Below are positions 40,001 to 59,293 of a DNA stretch of 64,000 bases, piece after piece. The position numbers and the translations under genes are program-made. The stretch is from positions 6,536,001-6,600,000 of the forward strand of contig CM067534.1 of NCBI GenBank assembly GCA_034509925.1, given 5' to 3'. Numbering within the stretch: position 1 is the first letter of the stretch; every line of letters starts with the position of its first letter. The stretch is from Hirudinaria manillensis (Eukaryota > Annelida > Clitellata > Hirudinida > Hirudinidae). The notes under the pieces were generated by a model, which saw nothing but the letters and a program-made list of their open reading frames with translations, had not been told where the DNA came from and searched no databases.

Positions 40001-40915
40001 ATAAAAACTCTGAGCAGAAGAATAATAAAGTAATAAGTAACAAAAACAAAGATTAATGTGCATCATGGTTCCACCTAAGGAAATTAGTTTCATACTGGTG
40101 AACTTTTCAATGCATCATTAAAACTGCATTAAGTTAAGTTCAGGCTGATCTTCAAACCATGAAAACATGATCAGATGAACAAATATTTCGAGCTAAGCAA
40201 TTTCACCAAAATAAAACAAAAATAGTTTAAAATATCCATTTAATGACAAGACCAAGTGAAAATCCAAATTGTTTGCTTTTCTTGGATGGAAAAGCAATTT
40301 TATTTCCCAAAGAAACAAAACAGAACCTACATAGGATCACTATGGGTTGGTCTCCTATAACAAAGAGGCAGCCGTTTCTCGTAAGCATCTCTGCTTCCTT
40401 TATTGCCAATGGTAGTCAGGATCTTGATTTTAGAAAAAAAATTTACTATTGTTAACTAAATTGATTCTAATAATTATTTATTGGATGGAATGGGTAGCCT
40501 GTGCTAATAAGCATTAATATTTTGTTATGTTGAAAGTATATAAGTACCCTGACATCTTCATTAGTGATTTTGCTTGAGTTGATGGGTAAAACTCTATTTA
40601 GTCCAGATGGAAGACTATGATGGAGTTTAGCACAAGAATTGCATATAAATACTCCCAGCATGCAATTTATGTGAGTTACATCTGTAGATGGTAAGATAGC
40701 CAATCTATTTAAAATGTCACTCTAGCCGTTAATGTCAGTTTTCATCTGTGCGTACTTCTACTTGAAATGGCTTAAAAGAGGATGTAAGACTTACCTGGGC
40801 AGTTGCAATCAACGCACTGATTATTTCCCTCTTTTTTTAAAAGATGAGAAATATTCGATTGTATGTCATTAGATATGTTCGAGCTTTCAACATTCTTGAA
40901 ATTTTCACCTTCCAT
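37027..40915 (-). CDS. ADAP: ArfGAP with dual PH domains (ADAP / centaurin-alpha), degenerate GAP site
   Basis: ADAP proteins bind PIP3 through two PH domains and act on Arf6 at the plasma membrane. Minus-strand exons 40915-40795, 40681-40548, 40422-40331, 40009-39814, 39188-39099, 38770-38711, 38247-38164, 37961-37827, 37666-37441 and a tentative 37091-37027 give about 400 residues (human 374-381). The ArfGAP zinc finger keeps C-x2-C-x16-C-x2-C (CVDC, CNSC). However, the motif that normally reads C-x3-HR reads CAKLHHSLP, so the catalytic arginine is His, and the conserved Trp nearby is also missing. PH1 has EGILWKRGKDNKQFKLRRF, then GNPNGMQ; PH2 has VKEGWLKKCGPEKTDRFYN and EREEWMESI. The order matches ADAP1/2. 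The last exon rests on a strong acceptor only. Confidence 0.9.
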
Positions 40916-42452
40916 ATCCAAACTTCGTCGACACAACTACCTCACTATTCAATCAAGGAAGCCCGAGACCACTACTATAGTAAAACCACAACTGTATTGT
41001 TTTTCACTTCGACGTAAACACAGGTTGAAGTGTGGTGAAGTCCCCGTTTGACTCTGGGACGTATTTTATTTCTTTTAAATTATTTTAAAAGATGTTAATT
41101 ATTATGTAAATTATTTTAATATTATCCGAATATATGTGTCGATTGATGAATTAGCAGAGTCGCAACCACATAACATAAAGATACAACTGTAGGGCATCTA
41201 ATGTAACTGACATTACGTAAGGAACCTTATTACGATAGTAGCAGTGGTGGTATCTTTTTAGTGTCTTTACGCATAGCTAACTGGTCCAGAAACAAAGCAA
41301 AACTTTTTCAATCTAATGCGGCTTTTAAGTTTACTAAGACTGCCCACTTACCAAGTTTGCTCCCATAAAATGCCTAAGCCTGAAAGTGTATAGTTAGCAG
41401 GGCCCCACGTTTTTGTTTTTTCAAAAAAAAAAATTTTAAAGTAATTTGCATTAGAGGCCGTAATACATAACTCAACAACGCAACAATTTAGTCTCGCTAT
41501 ATTGGTGCAAAACGCCCAGTCACAATAACCATTGGTATAGGCGCCAGTGGCATGGAAGCAGTCCGTAAACAGCTTTAAGTGACCCTCACTGATTTTTGAC
41601 TGGAAAATCAAGAAAAGGTAGTCGTTAACCGTTTCCCCTCAATCTCAAATGACTATAGATCATCCCGCTAATAGTACCACAAATGACTGCTTTCTAAGTC
41701 CCTTCATGAGCTTTCATAAGTCTTCATGCCTGCATTTTGTACACCAATCTTAGAATCTCAGCAATTTCTAGGCTCCTCCACCACAAAAATCCCAACCCCA
41801 CATTACAGCAACCTTTTTCATAATACAGAAATGTCAATCACTGTTTTCTCCTGCTGATTTGCAGTAATGAATAATACATAGAGCATCCTCATCAGTTCTA
41901 AAAAGTCTTAAATTCATCAGGATTGCAGCAACAAAGTAAAATGTTTAAATGTGATATTCACAACCAGGCCTACACTCTCAGTTAGGGTCACTGCTCAAAT
42001 GGCTCAATCAAGATGTGCACTACTATGATACATCAGGCACTATCAAGATAGGCTAAATCAAAATTAACATCATTTACTATTATATATATTGAGATACAAG
42101 AACATGTTCAACAGCAGACCCAGCACTCAAACCAAAGAAAGATTTAAATTTGGCAGAATGATAAAATCTTCAAACAACTGGGCTAGAAGAACAGAAGTCA
42201 GGACGAGAACACCATAACCATCCATAAGCAATTCAAAGCATTGCCTAGGAAGCTTGATTTACAATTGCTACCAAAGTTATAAATCCCACCCCTAAAGAAA
42301 AGACCATTGCTTTGATGTATGACAAAAATATCAACAAGTTTCAGGTTTGAATTGAAATTAAAGTTTATAAACCAGTTTACATAAATTTATTTAGCACTTC
42401 AAAGGCTTTCCAAAAGTTTCCATAGTGTAATAAAAGATGCTTCATCTCCTTG
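40916..42452. other. ADAP upstream region and COX8 3' side
   Basis: A 1.5-kb region without a recognised gene. An 87-codon minus frame (41611-41348) has many cysteines but no family or splice support. A minus-strand AATAAA (TTTATT on +, 42386) may end COX8. Confidence 0.5.
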
Positions 42453-42817
42453 TTATTTTCCCTCTCTGTAGTGTTTAACATTACACAAAACATATATCGG
42501 ATATGAGTAGAGAGATAGTGCAAGAAATCCCAGGGCAAAAGCCTTTTCCTTTTAATAAAAAAAAATATATTCACAATTCAAGGCTTCTGATACCAATACA
42601 TAATACAGTGTAAATAAAATTAATGTAAAGATACACTTCTCAATAAAAGTCTACAATTCAATTAAGGGATACTCTAATAAACACTATCTGAAAAAATTCG
42701 AACCACTGGCTTCAATGGAAAACGCGGAGGGCCGTAAACAGCCGTAGTGTTCCTTATCTGGTTGGCATTGAAAGCCTTTTTAGCCACTGGGAGACCACGA
42801 GTCAAAAACGAAGACAT
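42453..42817 (-). CDS. COX8: Cytochrome c oxidase subunit 8
   Basis: COX8 is a small single-pass inner-membrane subunit of respiratory complex IV. Two minus-strand exons, 42817-42704 (38 codons) and 42548-42453 (31 codons plus stop), join at phase 0 to 69 residues, the length of the human precursor. The first exon gives a basic, Ser/Thr-containing mitochondrial presequence followed by YGPPRFPLKPV. The second gives EKAFALGFLALSLYSYPIYV then a basic HYREGK end. The layout PPx-(7)-E-A-x-GL, a TM helix with a central Pro, then a short Y-R tail is the COX8 plan. Similarity is weak at residue level, as usual for this fast-evolving subunit, so the call rests on layout, length and location beside UQCRB. 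Confidence 0.68.
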
Positions 42818-43172
42818 TTTGAGCAACGAAACAACCTCTTGCCAACAACAGTAACCCAACGGAAAGTCACCTTGTATTTCAAGATGGAACTTAGCAGTAT
42901 ATTACTTCGTTAAATAAAGGTCAATTATACCATAACAATTTATTTTTATTACTTTTAAAATATTTTTTAGATTTTTCTTTATTTATACAAAATTTAGTTG
43001 ACTACTACGTAACTAATTCATAATAATAAAATTACTTGTAAATACATCGCAAAAATAAAAGCAAATTATATTTTTATGCAAACTAAATTTTCTAAAATTA
43101 AACTAGATATAAAATTGAATAGCTATTGGCTCGACTCATCTTTCGCCGTTCTGATAGCATTTGAAGGTTAAA
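42818..43172. promoter_or_regulatory. Shared upstream region of COX8 and UQCRB
   Basis: Only 355 bases separate the start codons of the divergent COX8 (-) and UQCRB (+) genes, so both promoters must lie here or overlap. No TATA box or named site could be assigned with confidence. Shared control of two respiratory-chain genes is an inference. Confidence 0.55.
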
Positions 43173-43807
43173 ATGGCCGGAGTCGGAGCTGCAAAAACCG
43201 CCCGTGGGTTTTATTAATGTTTTTGTGTTCTGATGGAAAGAATTTCACACATGGATTAATTGCAGTGGCACCGTGGCGCGAAGCTTTCAGGAAATACTTT
43301 TTTAGGAGCAGCGGTTACAACCAGCTGGGTAAAGTCAATAGTTACTTGCTTATTTTTTAAGTATCACCCTAGACAATTCAAACGTGATTTTAGGGTTGTT
43401 ATTTGATGACCTCCGTAAGGAGATCCCCGAAGTAAAGGAGGCTATTAGGCGCATGCCAAAACATCTTCAAGAGGAAAGGCAATTTCGAATGACTAGAGCG
43501 TTATATTTAAGTATGAGAAAAGAAATATTGCCACAAGAAGAGTGGACAACATATGAACAAGTAAGTCCCATAATTTTGCCTAATACACTCCCCTATATTT
43601 CCTGTTTGCTTTCATACACTTCACTCACAAATGTTGCAAAGCACTGGGGCTAAACACTAATCAAGATGCGAGCATCTGCTAAGCTGAAATTGAATAGGAC
43701 TACAATTTATTACAAACTTTTTCTGACAGGACGTTCGTTATATGAGACCATATCTGGATGAGGTTCGAGAAGAATTTAAAGAGAAAAAAGAGTGGAAGAA
43801 GTTGTGA
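43173..43807 (+). CDS. UQCRB: Cytochrome bc1 complex subunit 7 (UQCRB / QCR7)
   Basis: This is the 14-kDa matrix-side subunit of respiratory complex III that sits at the ubiquinone-binding side of cytochrome b. Exons 43173-43203, 43266-43328, 43394-43560 and 43730-43807 give 112 residues (human 111). The sequence has SGYNQLGLLFDDLRKEIP, matching AGFNKLGLMRDDTIYE, then EAIRRMPKHLQEERQFRMTR and ILPQEEWTTYEQDVRYMRPY, and ends in a lysine-rich EEFKEKKEWKKL. There is no cleaved presequence, as expected for the family. AATAAA is at 43842. Introns are very short (62, 65 and 169 bases). Confidence 0.96.
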
Positions 43808-44140
43808 ACACTCTATAATAATATTTGATATTGTTAACCTGAATAAAGTTCTATCTTTATTATAATGGATTTTCTTATTTATGCTCGAGGACTCCCTTCT
43901 GACTTTCCTTTATTTACAATGCATACGAAAATGAACCACAAAAACCAAGAGTCTTTAGCATACAAAAGCACAAGTGCCACTTTCAGTTTATTAGGCTATA
44001 ATTGTCACAACAATGTCAGTTTTCAATTTTTCTTTGTGATCTTGCAGGAACTTTATGACAGACTGCAACAAAAACATAACTCAATATGGGAATAGCCTAG
44101 GTAGGATGCATGGTTACATGGACTTAAATGAACGTTGAGC
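43808..44140. other. Convergent intergenic region, UQCRB / EIF6
   Basis: The 333-base gap holds the AATAAA of UQCRB (43842) and TTTATT (43857) that could serve EIF6 on the minus strand. The frame at 43865-44095 is unsupported. Confidence 0.6.
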
Positions 44141-45551
44141 TCACCTGTCAATGAGTGCCTCACGTGTGGCAGTAGGAGCTCTGTGACCATAGAGGTCTCC
44201 CAGCTTGAACACGCTTTCTATAACTGAGATTTCTGTGCCAGTAGTGGCACTCCCGCAAAATGCAGACCAATCGTTCACCACAAGACCTGCTCCGATCACA
44301 TCACTGCCTCTGTTTACAGTGCCTGCCTACAAATAAAATGAGTTATTTGGAAAAGCCAAATAAAAGGAACAATATCTATGCAGTAATCTAACTGATATAG
44401 TTTGATGATTCCATTACATGGAAAGAAATCAACCTACCACAAGTGGAACCTGGAGGAGGGAAGACAGTTCGTCCTGTTCCTCCATTTTGCATTTTGGGTG
44501 AACCTGAAGTAAAGAGGTCATTTTATTGTACCCATTAGACCAATGGAAGACATAAGAGTGTAATATCTAACCAAGCCTCCCTTGTTTGAGATGGCACAAT
44601 ATGAGCCAACGAGCACGTTGCCAGCAACTGTATTTCTAAAAACCTCCACGTTCAACACGTCAGCAATAAGCTCCTCAGTATCCTGCAATTAATTAAATTA
44701 AATCATTCTTAAACATAATTTTATTTTAAGCAATTTATTGACAATATGCCCAAAGCATGTACACGTGCTCACTCTGTCAAGATCGGGGTGAGCAAGGGCA
44801 ACATAGTCATTGCATGCCACAACATTCCCAAGGGCTGAGAGTCTCTCTTCAATTCTCTGAATTTTGACTTCATCAGGAAGAGAGTTCCTAATGTGTTGAA
44901 GTTCTTGATCAGTTGTGGTGTCTGGCACTAGAAGACCATGCCTGTTTCCTAAGGAATTGTTAAAGTGTATGAGATTTGACTGCAAAATTTTAACATTTTC
45001 AATCAATGACCAAGCTAATTTTAACAACTTGAGGTGTATTTTTGCTACTTGATTGAGTGTTGATCAGCCAGTGTTTATGTAAAGGGAACATCAATTTTGG
45101 GTCAGAAGTTCTTAGTGGAGTTGGTAGTATTGTTAAGTATCATAATGAAATAAATTCCTTACCAACACACAGTCTTCCAATAATCCTGCACCCAGCAATA
45201 GATGAATAAACTACAGGTACTGCATCTGCCAATTCACTCTCAAAAACACTGAAAAGGCAAATCCAACATGTATCTTCATGTTATGTATAGTAATGAGAAT
45301 TTATCCAGACCATGATATATTGGGATTTAGGCCACACTTTTGAGAACAAAAAAATGCAATAATTCAATACTTAGTGGTGATTTATTTCGCTACTTAACAA
45401 TGAAACTATAACTAACACTTGCAAAAATATTTCAGACAACTTGCCTGTAAAAATTGGCTGAACCTCCAATGCCCACGAGACAATATCTATTTGTGAGTTT
45501 AGAAAAAACTCCGACCTCGTTGTTTCCTTCAAATTGTGTTCTCATAGCCAT
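44141..45551 (-). CDS. EIF6: Eukaryotic translation initiation factor 6
   Basis: eIF6 binds the 60S ribosomal subunit, works in its biogenesis and blocks premature joining to 40S. Minus-strand exons 45551-45445, 45248-45163, 44948-44773, 44682-44572, 44503-44438 and 44326-44141 join in phase to 243 residues (human 245). The protein starts [20 protein letters not shown] and has [77 protein letters not shown] and [10 protein letters not shown]. These are nearly identical to the animal family and cover the whole pentein fold. The C-terminus (REALIDR) is slightly shorter than human. Intron 1 starts with GC (CAG|GCAAGT) rather than GT. Confidence 0.97.
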
Positions 45552-47479
45552 CTTGTATCTCTAGTATGTCAAAAACGAAACGCCCAACTTTTTACCAGCT
45601 CCGCTCTCAACGTGGTGATATTTGACGATATTGATTGCGAAACATCGTAGTAAATACTGCAACATAAATAAGTGTTTAGGTTTTAATCTACATATTTTAA
45701 TTAAATCTTTTATTATTAAGACATGAATGTTATATAAATATTTTTAATATTGATTTAATAATTATAAACTGAGATAACTTATGCATTTATCTAGACTACC
45801 TAGACATATAATTAACATAATTTAAAATATTGACAAATTGACAATTGATTAAAATAAAAAAATTCGAGACTTTTCATAGAAATTAAGTGCCAAAAAGTTT
45901 ACCTAGCGGATGTTACGTCACACTTGGCTACTCCAAGGTTTATGTTGACACGGATTGTCACTGATTTTTCGATTGCATTGTGGCCTCATCAGAAAGCTGC
46001 AGGAAGTATAATTATTAGTTTGTAGCACAAGGTAAACAATTAAGAATTTATTTAATTCGTTTTTGAGAATCCAACGATTTCGAATTCGTTGCCGTATTGT
46101 GTTTGTCAAATCCAGGTGTTGCTTTATAAACATATGCATGGAAGGGAGTATGTCATGATGCATTCACATTACTTATTTGAAGGGATCATACTTTTCGTTT
46201 GATTTCGTCAATTTCCCCATTCGTTTAATAACACAATTAATGATTCAGATTCGCACTTTGAAATTTGTGTGAATTCTAAAATAAAATACTAATTTCAAAC
46301 TATTTGAAATATATTATAAAAAAGTTTTCTGTAGAAGGAAGTGTAAATAGAATCATTAAATATTTTAATTTTACATTTAATGCAATCAATTCTTAGAAAC
46401 TTTGGAGGGAACAATTTAAATATGTTGAATAATAAGATGATGTTATTGATTATTGCATATTTTGTCCACCTAGAAATTTTAGAAAGCAAAGGATATTCAT
46501 ATATACATCTGCCACATTTCATGCAACAAAGTTCTGAGATTTCTGTATTGATCTGCTTGAATCAATATCTCATTTGGCTGGGCCAGTTTGGTATACAACT
46601 GCACTGACTGCTTATTTAAGCTAAGGAGATCTTAATAAATGAGTAAGAATAGGTGTAGCTGCCTTGTTCAAAATTGTATTATTTATAGTCTTTTGTTGTT
46701 CTATTTTATTTTATAAAAAAATTACTAGATATCATTTGAAAACAAAATCCAAACATGAACTCCAACGATTACTTGAATTATTTACTCATTAGATGTATTA
46801 TTTTCTTACTTTCTAATCACTTTTATATCTATCACAAGTTTTCTTATTAGGCACAATCAAATATATGATAATTGCAAAAATAAATAAGATCATCTTGAAG
46901 ATTAGTTCTCATCATAATTTTATCAACCCAATGTAAAATGTAAAACAAAGTCATTAAAACTAAGAATAATCAGCAATAAATTGTTTTCAAATATGCTTAT
47001 AGGTAAGTTTTGTTGAAGGAATGTTAGAAATAGAATGTAAATATTTGAACCTAATCATGTGACGGAGTTGAGTAATTCTTTTATCGGACAAAGATGTTTT
47101 ACGTTTTTGGGATTCAGAGGACGTAAGGGCTCAAAGGTTGCAGCTTTAAGTTGTTTTGAAATGAGATCAGTTTGAGAGGTCATTGCATGCCATACACTTC
47201 TAGGTATTTATTCTGGAAATAAGGCACATGAAGATGAATAATTAGAATCATCATAAACCATATGAAATTATTGGTAATGGATGTTACTGATGAAGTGATT
47301 TTCCTACTTTTGGCAAGAAGTTGTTCAAACATTTTGAGATTCTATTAATTGATTATTTAACATTATGAGACCTAAATGCATTTATCGTGACATTTTTCAG
47401 AAATTATAACCAAACATTCTATCACTCCTACAAATTTGGACTTGCTGAAATTGAGACAGAGTCCACTATTGCTGAACAA
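45552..47479. other. Divergent upstream region, EIF6 / KLC
   Basis: A 1.9-kb AT-rich region between opposite start codons. A splice acceptor at about 47400 (TTTTTCAG) suggests the KLC start exon is preceded by a noncoding 5' exon here. Frames at 45918-46163 and 46295-46607 have no support. Confidence 0.55.
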
Positions 47480-53705
<6,226 letters not shown>

Positions 53706-56477
53706 ACGACCGCCATCTTGCTCCTCCTCCTCCGCTTTTTGTTCAGTCGGTTTTAAAATTTGTTTCGAATTTCATTCCAAGTCATATCGAGAGACGGAAG
53801 GATCCGAAGATTTCCACGCGTTCGTCCGCATGCATGTTGTTGTTGATGTCGTTGTTGTTCTGTCCGCCAATGCAAATAGGATATCTGTTAATTTTATCAA
53901 TTTAATTTATAATCTGATTAATGTAATTTGTTTACCATTAAAGTTGTTGCTTCGTAGAAATTAATTATCTATTGTAACATGCATTTTGTTTGGATTTCGC
54001 ATATGAGGACCATACCATGTGATTTGGTGCCTCGAGGTATTTTTTTGCGGCAAATGAAACTGCCGTTGAACTGCTTGTTGGATGACACTCAATAATAATA
54101 CTCTAAGGTGATCATTGGTGGTGGGAGATCTTATCTTGCTTCTACCGCGATGCTCCTTCACACGGACGTTCGTGCACGAGATGCACGTGCGTGTTTCTAT
54201 GCCTATGTTTCATTCCTTCTGATTTTCCATCATTCCATCGAAAGTTTGTTGCTCACTATCTAAGTGATAAGGTTTACGTTGCATCTTTTCCTATTTCCTC
54301 CCTGATTTCAATGGATGCTCATTTACATATGCATGCTTGATCCACATCATCATCATCATCATCAGAATTGTCGAACCATGCATTACAATGATTGTTACGT
54401 CTCATCCCAGATCTCTTATCAAGCATCTTGGTTTTCGGGTCATTGTTGTTGTTATTGATTATTATTTTTGAATTCAATAACCTTTTAATTATTAATCCTG
54501 ATTGTATATTTTTACACGGGGTCTTTCATAGGCCTATATGGTTGTAATTATTATTTTAAGAACTTGTGATGATCCAAGCACAAGTGATGCAACAAGCTGC
54601 TACGATGCCATGCTCAACGTAGTAGGAGAAAGATTCTGCAAGTACTGATTTCAAAATTTTAATGGCAAGGCCAGTCGTTAGCCAGCATTATTCAGTAGTG
54701 GTGGCAGTGGCATTATATTATATTTTAAGCATTCTACCATGTACCTGTGCTTGTTAAGTTTTGGATTGGAATTTTAACCTTGTCGTGCCACGAGGCATGT
54801 TCGTCTGCTTGCTTTAGGAATTTGAGTGCACTTTGAGGTTTCTAGCATGAACAATATTTAAGTAGTTGATTTTTTATTCCCTGAGTTATTTTATTTATAG
54901 GTCTGATTCTGTTAAGATTCTGTTTGGAATTCACTTCGTATCAATTTCACAAGCAGAATACTTACAATATTTGATCGACGTTGGTGTCTCTACGGAATAG
55001 AAAATTCAAGGGGCCGTTGCATGACGGCTACCTGATTTCCTTTCGGATTAAATGCGATTTATTTTGATACTTTCAAAGTTGCATGGCATGATTATGATCC
55101 TGATGACAAAGTTAGGTGGAATGTGCATTCAACTTGGTTGGAATCGCAAGTTTATTAGTTGAACTTTTTATAAAATTTATTCTTTCGGCTGCTCGTGACT
55201 TGGCCTCACACAAGATCTTTCAACTGATTTGTTTTTTTTTTTCTTTATTTTTTTTCGGGAACGAGTTTATTCTTTTTGGGATTGGAGAGCTTCGAATGTG
55301 ACTTGACATTTTCTGTGTCTGTTTCCATTGGTGGCGCTGTGCCTCTGTAATGTATTGTTGACTGACTTAATGGTAATCATTGTATTATTATTACTGAGAT
55401 TCTTTTGTAAGTTTTATTTGAAATGTCACAATGGTTTGTTAAGAGAATATTGTTAACTTGTGATTTAACTTAATGGATTTTTATCTGCGTTGAGTTTCGG
55501 TGATTTGCTTATTAATCCAAACTTCTGGTTTTATGTTTAAGCGTCGTACAATGGCTACAAATTCGACTTGATGCACTATTTCTAAAACTATACAAATGTT
55601 TAGAAATACGTTTGGTGATAACTGCTTGCCTGAATAGATTTAGTGTTTTATTCTTTGTTAGATGTCATTTTCGTCTGCTCGCCTGGCACCGCGCCTGTTG
55701 AGAAGCCTTTACTCATGCCTAAACGCTAAATTAGTTTATTTGTGAACTCGCCTTCGATTCGGCGCGCTGTGCTTTCGATAGTTATTTTACGTATTTTTCA
55801 TGTTCTTTATGATAACATGTGGATTAGAGTTGTTTGCATTTTAAGAGTTTTAAAATTAAATCTACGGCCGTTCAAGAGTTTGTAAACGATTTGTGTAAAG
55901 TTAGCCAGAAAAATTATCGTCTGCTGAGGTTGAAGCGCTCTTACAAGTTGGGATTTACAGGTCCATACTAATCCTCGCAGTAAACTTTCATGATACTAGG
56001 AAAATAGTTCCCATTGTTTGACTTTTTAATCATCGAATACAAGCGATCGAAGAAAGATATCAGAGGCATACGTGGATTTGTGTCCGCTAGAGTTTCCGCT
56101 GAGCTGCTGATTGCATTTTTGGGTAAAACACCTTACATATATAATATATATTATATCTACATTTTCTGAGGCATGCCACGCTCTAGGAGTATATGAAAAG
56201 TAAGTATGAACTTTTCGCACGATGCCAATGTTCTCAAAATCCAACTGGAGAAACCACTGGCGAAATATTACTCAGCGAGATTGCACATCGCCATGGATGA
56301 ATAATAAATTTATAAAATTCGTTTAAAAATTTACAATTTAAATCTTTTAAAATATTATTTTAAACTATAAGTTGAATCTTTAGGCGACCGGTAAAACACA
56401 CGACATAATACAAACAGCAGTGTTGTTGTCGAGCGGTGTTGGAATTATCGTGTAACTGCAGTTTTTGATCGTTCATT
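53706..56477. other. KLC 3' UTR and PSMD11 upstream region
   Basis: This 2.8-kb stretch has an ATTAAA at 53937 and is less AT-rich than the introns. It may be a long KLC 3' UTR. No coding exon was recognised; frames at 55116-55301 and 56026-56244 lack support. Confidence 0.5.
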
Positions 56478-59083
56478 ATGACCGTTGCTGAATTAGAAAG
56501 CGCTCTGGCTTTAAAGACCAGCAAGCAGTCCCAGGCGGCTGAAATGTTGGGAAATATTGGTAAGAATTTTCAGGATGAAGCGATTCGGGATCGTGCATTG
56601 TCATTCTGCCAATCATCATCATCCGCATTAATATTATTTACTATTTGAGTTGAAAGTTTTTAAAACATAGTGGTAATCAAATTGGTGATCTAATATTTGT
56701 GGTTAATATGCATTTTTTTATATGTAATTTTGAGCTTTTGTGCTGCACATAAAAAAATGTAAATTCATAACAGCATTCTGCTTATAAGGATAATTCTTTA
56801 GTTTTGCATTAATTACCTCTCATTAATGGCTTTTTTATTTAAAAGATTTATATACTTTCATGAACAAATTCTGTTGCTCTAACTAACACAAACAATTCAA
56901 AATAAACTGGATTATCTGGATTTTTATTTATTATATTTTTTTTTACCTTAGTCAAGAGGGAATCCAAGAATGATGAAGAAACAATCAAAATTAAAGAACA
57001 GGCCATTACAGAACTGGGAGATTTGTTTGCCAAAATGGGCAAGGCCGATGGTGAGTTATTGAAAGTTCATAAATTGCCATTATTCAGATATATAATTCAA
57101 TCATCAACCACCAAAGAAACTAAATTTAAATTATGTGGATTGTATTTATTATAATAATGTTAATGAAATAAATATCATAGGGTTTAAGAATTGCTTTAAG
57201 TTGATGGTGTACACATAGAATATCATGCTTAATATTCCATCATTTGATGGCTTTATGTGTATTACTGTAGTCTGCCATTAATCATAATTTCATTTATGAG
57301 ACACAAGATGTGTAATAATAGGTAAATTAATTAGAATTGATTGGAGTTGTTATGTTAAAACAGAACTCTGGGCCATGATCAAGTTTACAAGGCCTTTCCT
57401 TGCATTGGTTAGCAAGGCTAAGGCAGCCAAACTAGTTAGAAATCTTGTCGACAAATTCTTGGACATGGAGGCAAAGACCGGAAAGGAGGTTGAGCTGTGC
57501 CAAGAATGCATACAGTGGGCTAAAGAGGAGAATAGGACATTTCTGAGGCAAGCTCTTGAAGCAAGACTCATCGCTCTCTTTTTCGATACTGCAAGATATG
57601 AAGAGGCGCTTCAGCTAGGTTTGTCGTGTGTTACATTAAAGTGATTTCAGTAGACTCGAGGATTTCGTGTTTCAAATCTTTTGCCTTTTAAATATATCTG
57701 ATTATGAAATTTCATCTCCATGAACCATTGTCGACAGGTTCATCGCTATTGAAGGAGCTGAAGAAACTTGATGACAAGGCATTGCTGGTGGAGGTGCAAC
57801 TTCTGGAAAGTAAAACCTACCATGCTCTCAGCAATCTTCCAAGGGCCAGGTAATCATTCAATCACCATTTAGAATATATCCTGACATTTATATGGCTGGA
57901 ATTAATCCATCTAAGACATTTAAAAGGGCTTCTCAAAATAGTTCTAACATGTGGTTCTTCTATTGACAGGGCTGCTCTGACCTCAGCAAGGACCACAGCC
58001 AATGGAATCTACTGCCCTGCCAAGCTGCAGGCAGCTCTTGACACTCAGTCAGGTAAGGCAAATTAATCACAACCAAATATACCTGTACATACAATACTAA
58101 CCGTGTCAGGAATTAATAATTTTAAAATTATTTTGAATTAAGGTATCTTGCATGCTGCCGATGAGAGAGACTTCAAAACGGCCTATTCGTACTTCTACGA
58201 GGCGTTTGAGGGTTATGACTCCATCGACAGTCCAAAGGCCATCACTGCCCTCAAGTATATGCTCTTGAGCAAGATCATGCTTCATTGGTCAGTTGGAATG
58301 TTGAAGTTGACCTGATTTGTGAATATGAATTTATAACAGTATGATCATGATTGTTGCAGCTCAGATGAGGTGCAATCCATAGTCAGTGGCAAGCTGGCCC
58401 TCAAGTATGTTGGACCAGACATAGAGGCCATGAAGTCCATTGCACAGGCCAGTCACAAGAGATCGTTGGCAGACTTCAATGAGGTGAGATTCTAGTTTTT
58501 GATTAATAGTTTGTTGGTTGGGTCATATGCTTACTTAATCTATTCTATTACCACAGACAATAAAGAGGTACAAGTCCCAGTTGGAAGATGATCCGATAGT
58601 TAAAGCCCACCTGGCTTCACTTTACGACAGCCTTTTGGAGCAGAACTTGTGCAGGATTATCGAGCCATATTCCAGGGTACAAGTTCAGCATGTGGCCCAG
58701 CTTATCAACCTCCCCATGGTGAGTTGAGACATTATTATTTAATGACTTTGTCTGATTCTCATGACTTCAAACACAAATTAACACTTTACATTTATGCAGG
58801 ATATAGTGGAAAAGAAGTTGTCCCAGATGATTCTCGATAAGAAATTTCATGGTATGCATTAAGTCTCAATAAATTGATTACGGAGAAGACCAAAATATTT
58901 CAGAGTTTTCATAACAACATGACATTACTTTTAATTTTAGGAATTTTGGACCAAGGCTTTGGAGTGCTGGTAATATTTGATGAGACAACGTCTGACAAAA
59001 CCTACGAGACAGTCCTTGAAACCATCCAAAGCATGGGCAAAGTGGTTGATTCATTGTACAACAAGGCCAAGAAACTCACATAA
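56478..59083 (+). CDS. PSMD11: 26S proteasome non-ATPase subunit 11 (Rpn6)
   Basis: Rpn6 is a lid subunit that clamps the proteasome lid to the core particle through TPR-like helices and a PCI domain. Ten exons, 56478-56559, 56952-57050, 57364-57618, 57738-57849, 57970-58052, 58143-58287, 58360-58483, 58557-58718, 58800-58851 and 58941-59083, give 418 residues (human 422). Key matches are [78 protein letters not shown] and the PCI end [19 protein letters not shown], finishing in [13 protein letters not shown]. The N-terminal 25 residues diverge, as is common. AATAAA is at 59154. Confidence 0.97.
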
Positions 59084-59293
59084 ACAAAGAATCATTTTAT
59101 TAAACAAAACATTGTTCCTTCACTGTCTGAGCATTAAGAGTTGTTGATCTTGAAATAAAGCTCTTTTCCTCCGAGAAGGTAGGATGCATTACCAAGCATC
59201 TAAGTTGTTATCTGCTTTTTATGTTGATCGATTCCTATTCTGCTGATCTCTTTTCTATTTCCACCTAGATGTTTATATTTGAAATGCAAATTA

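Noticed and set aside
41348-41611. 87-codon cysteine-containing minus frame
   Set aside because: No family resemblance, no convincing splice partners and a runaway A/T tract inside; treated as chance.
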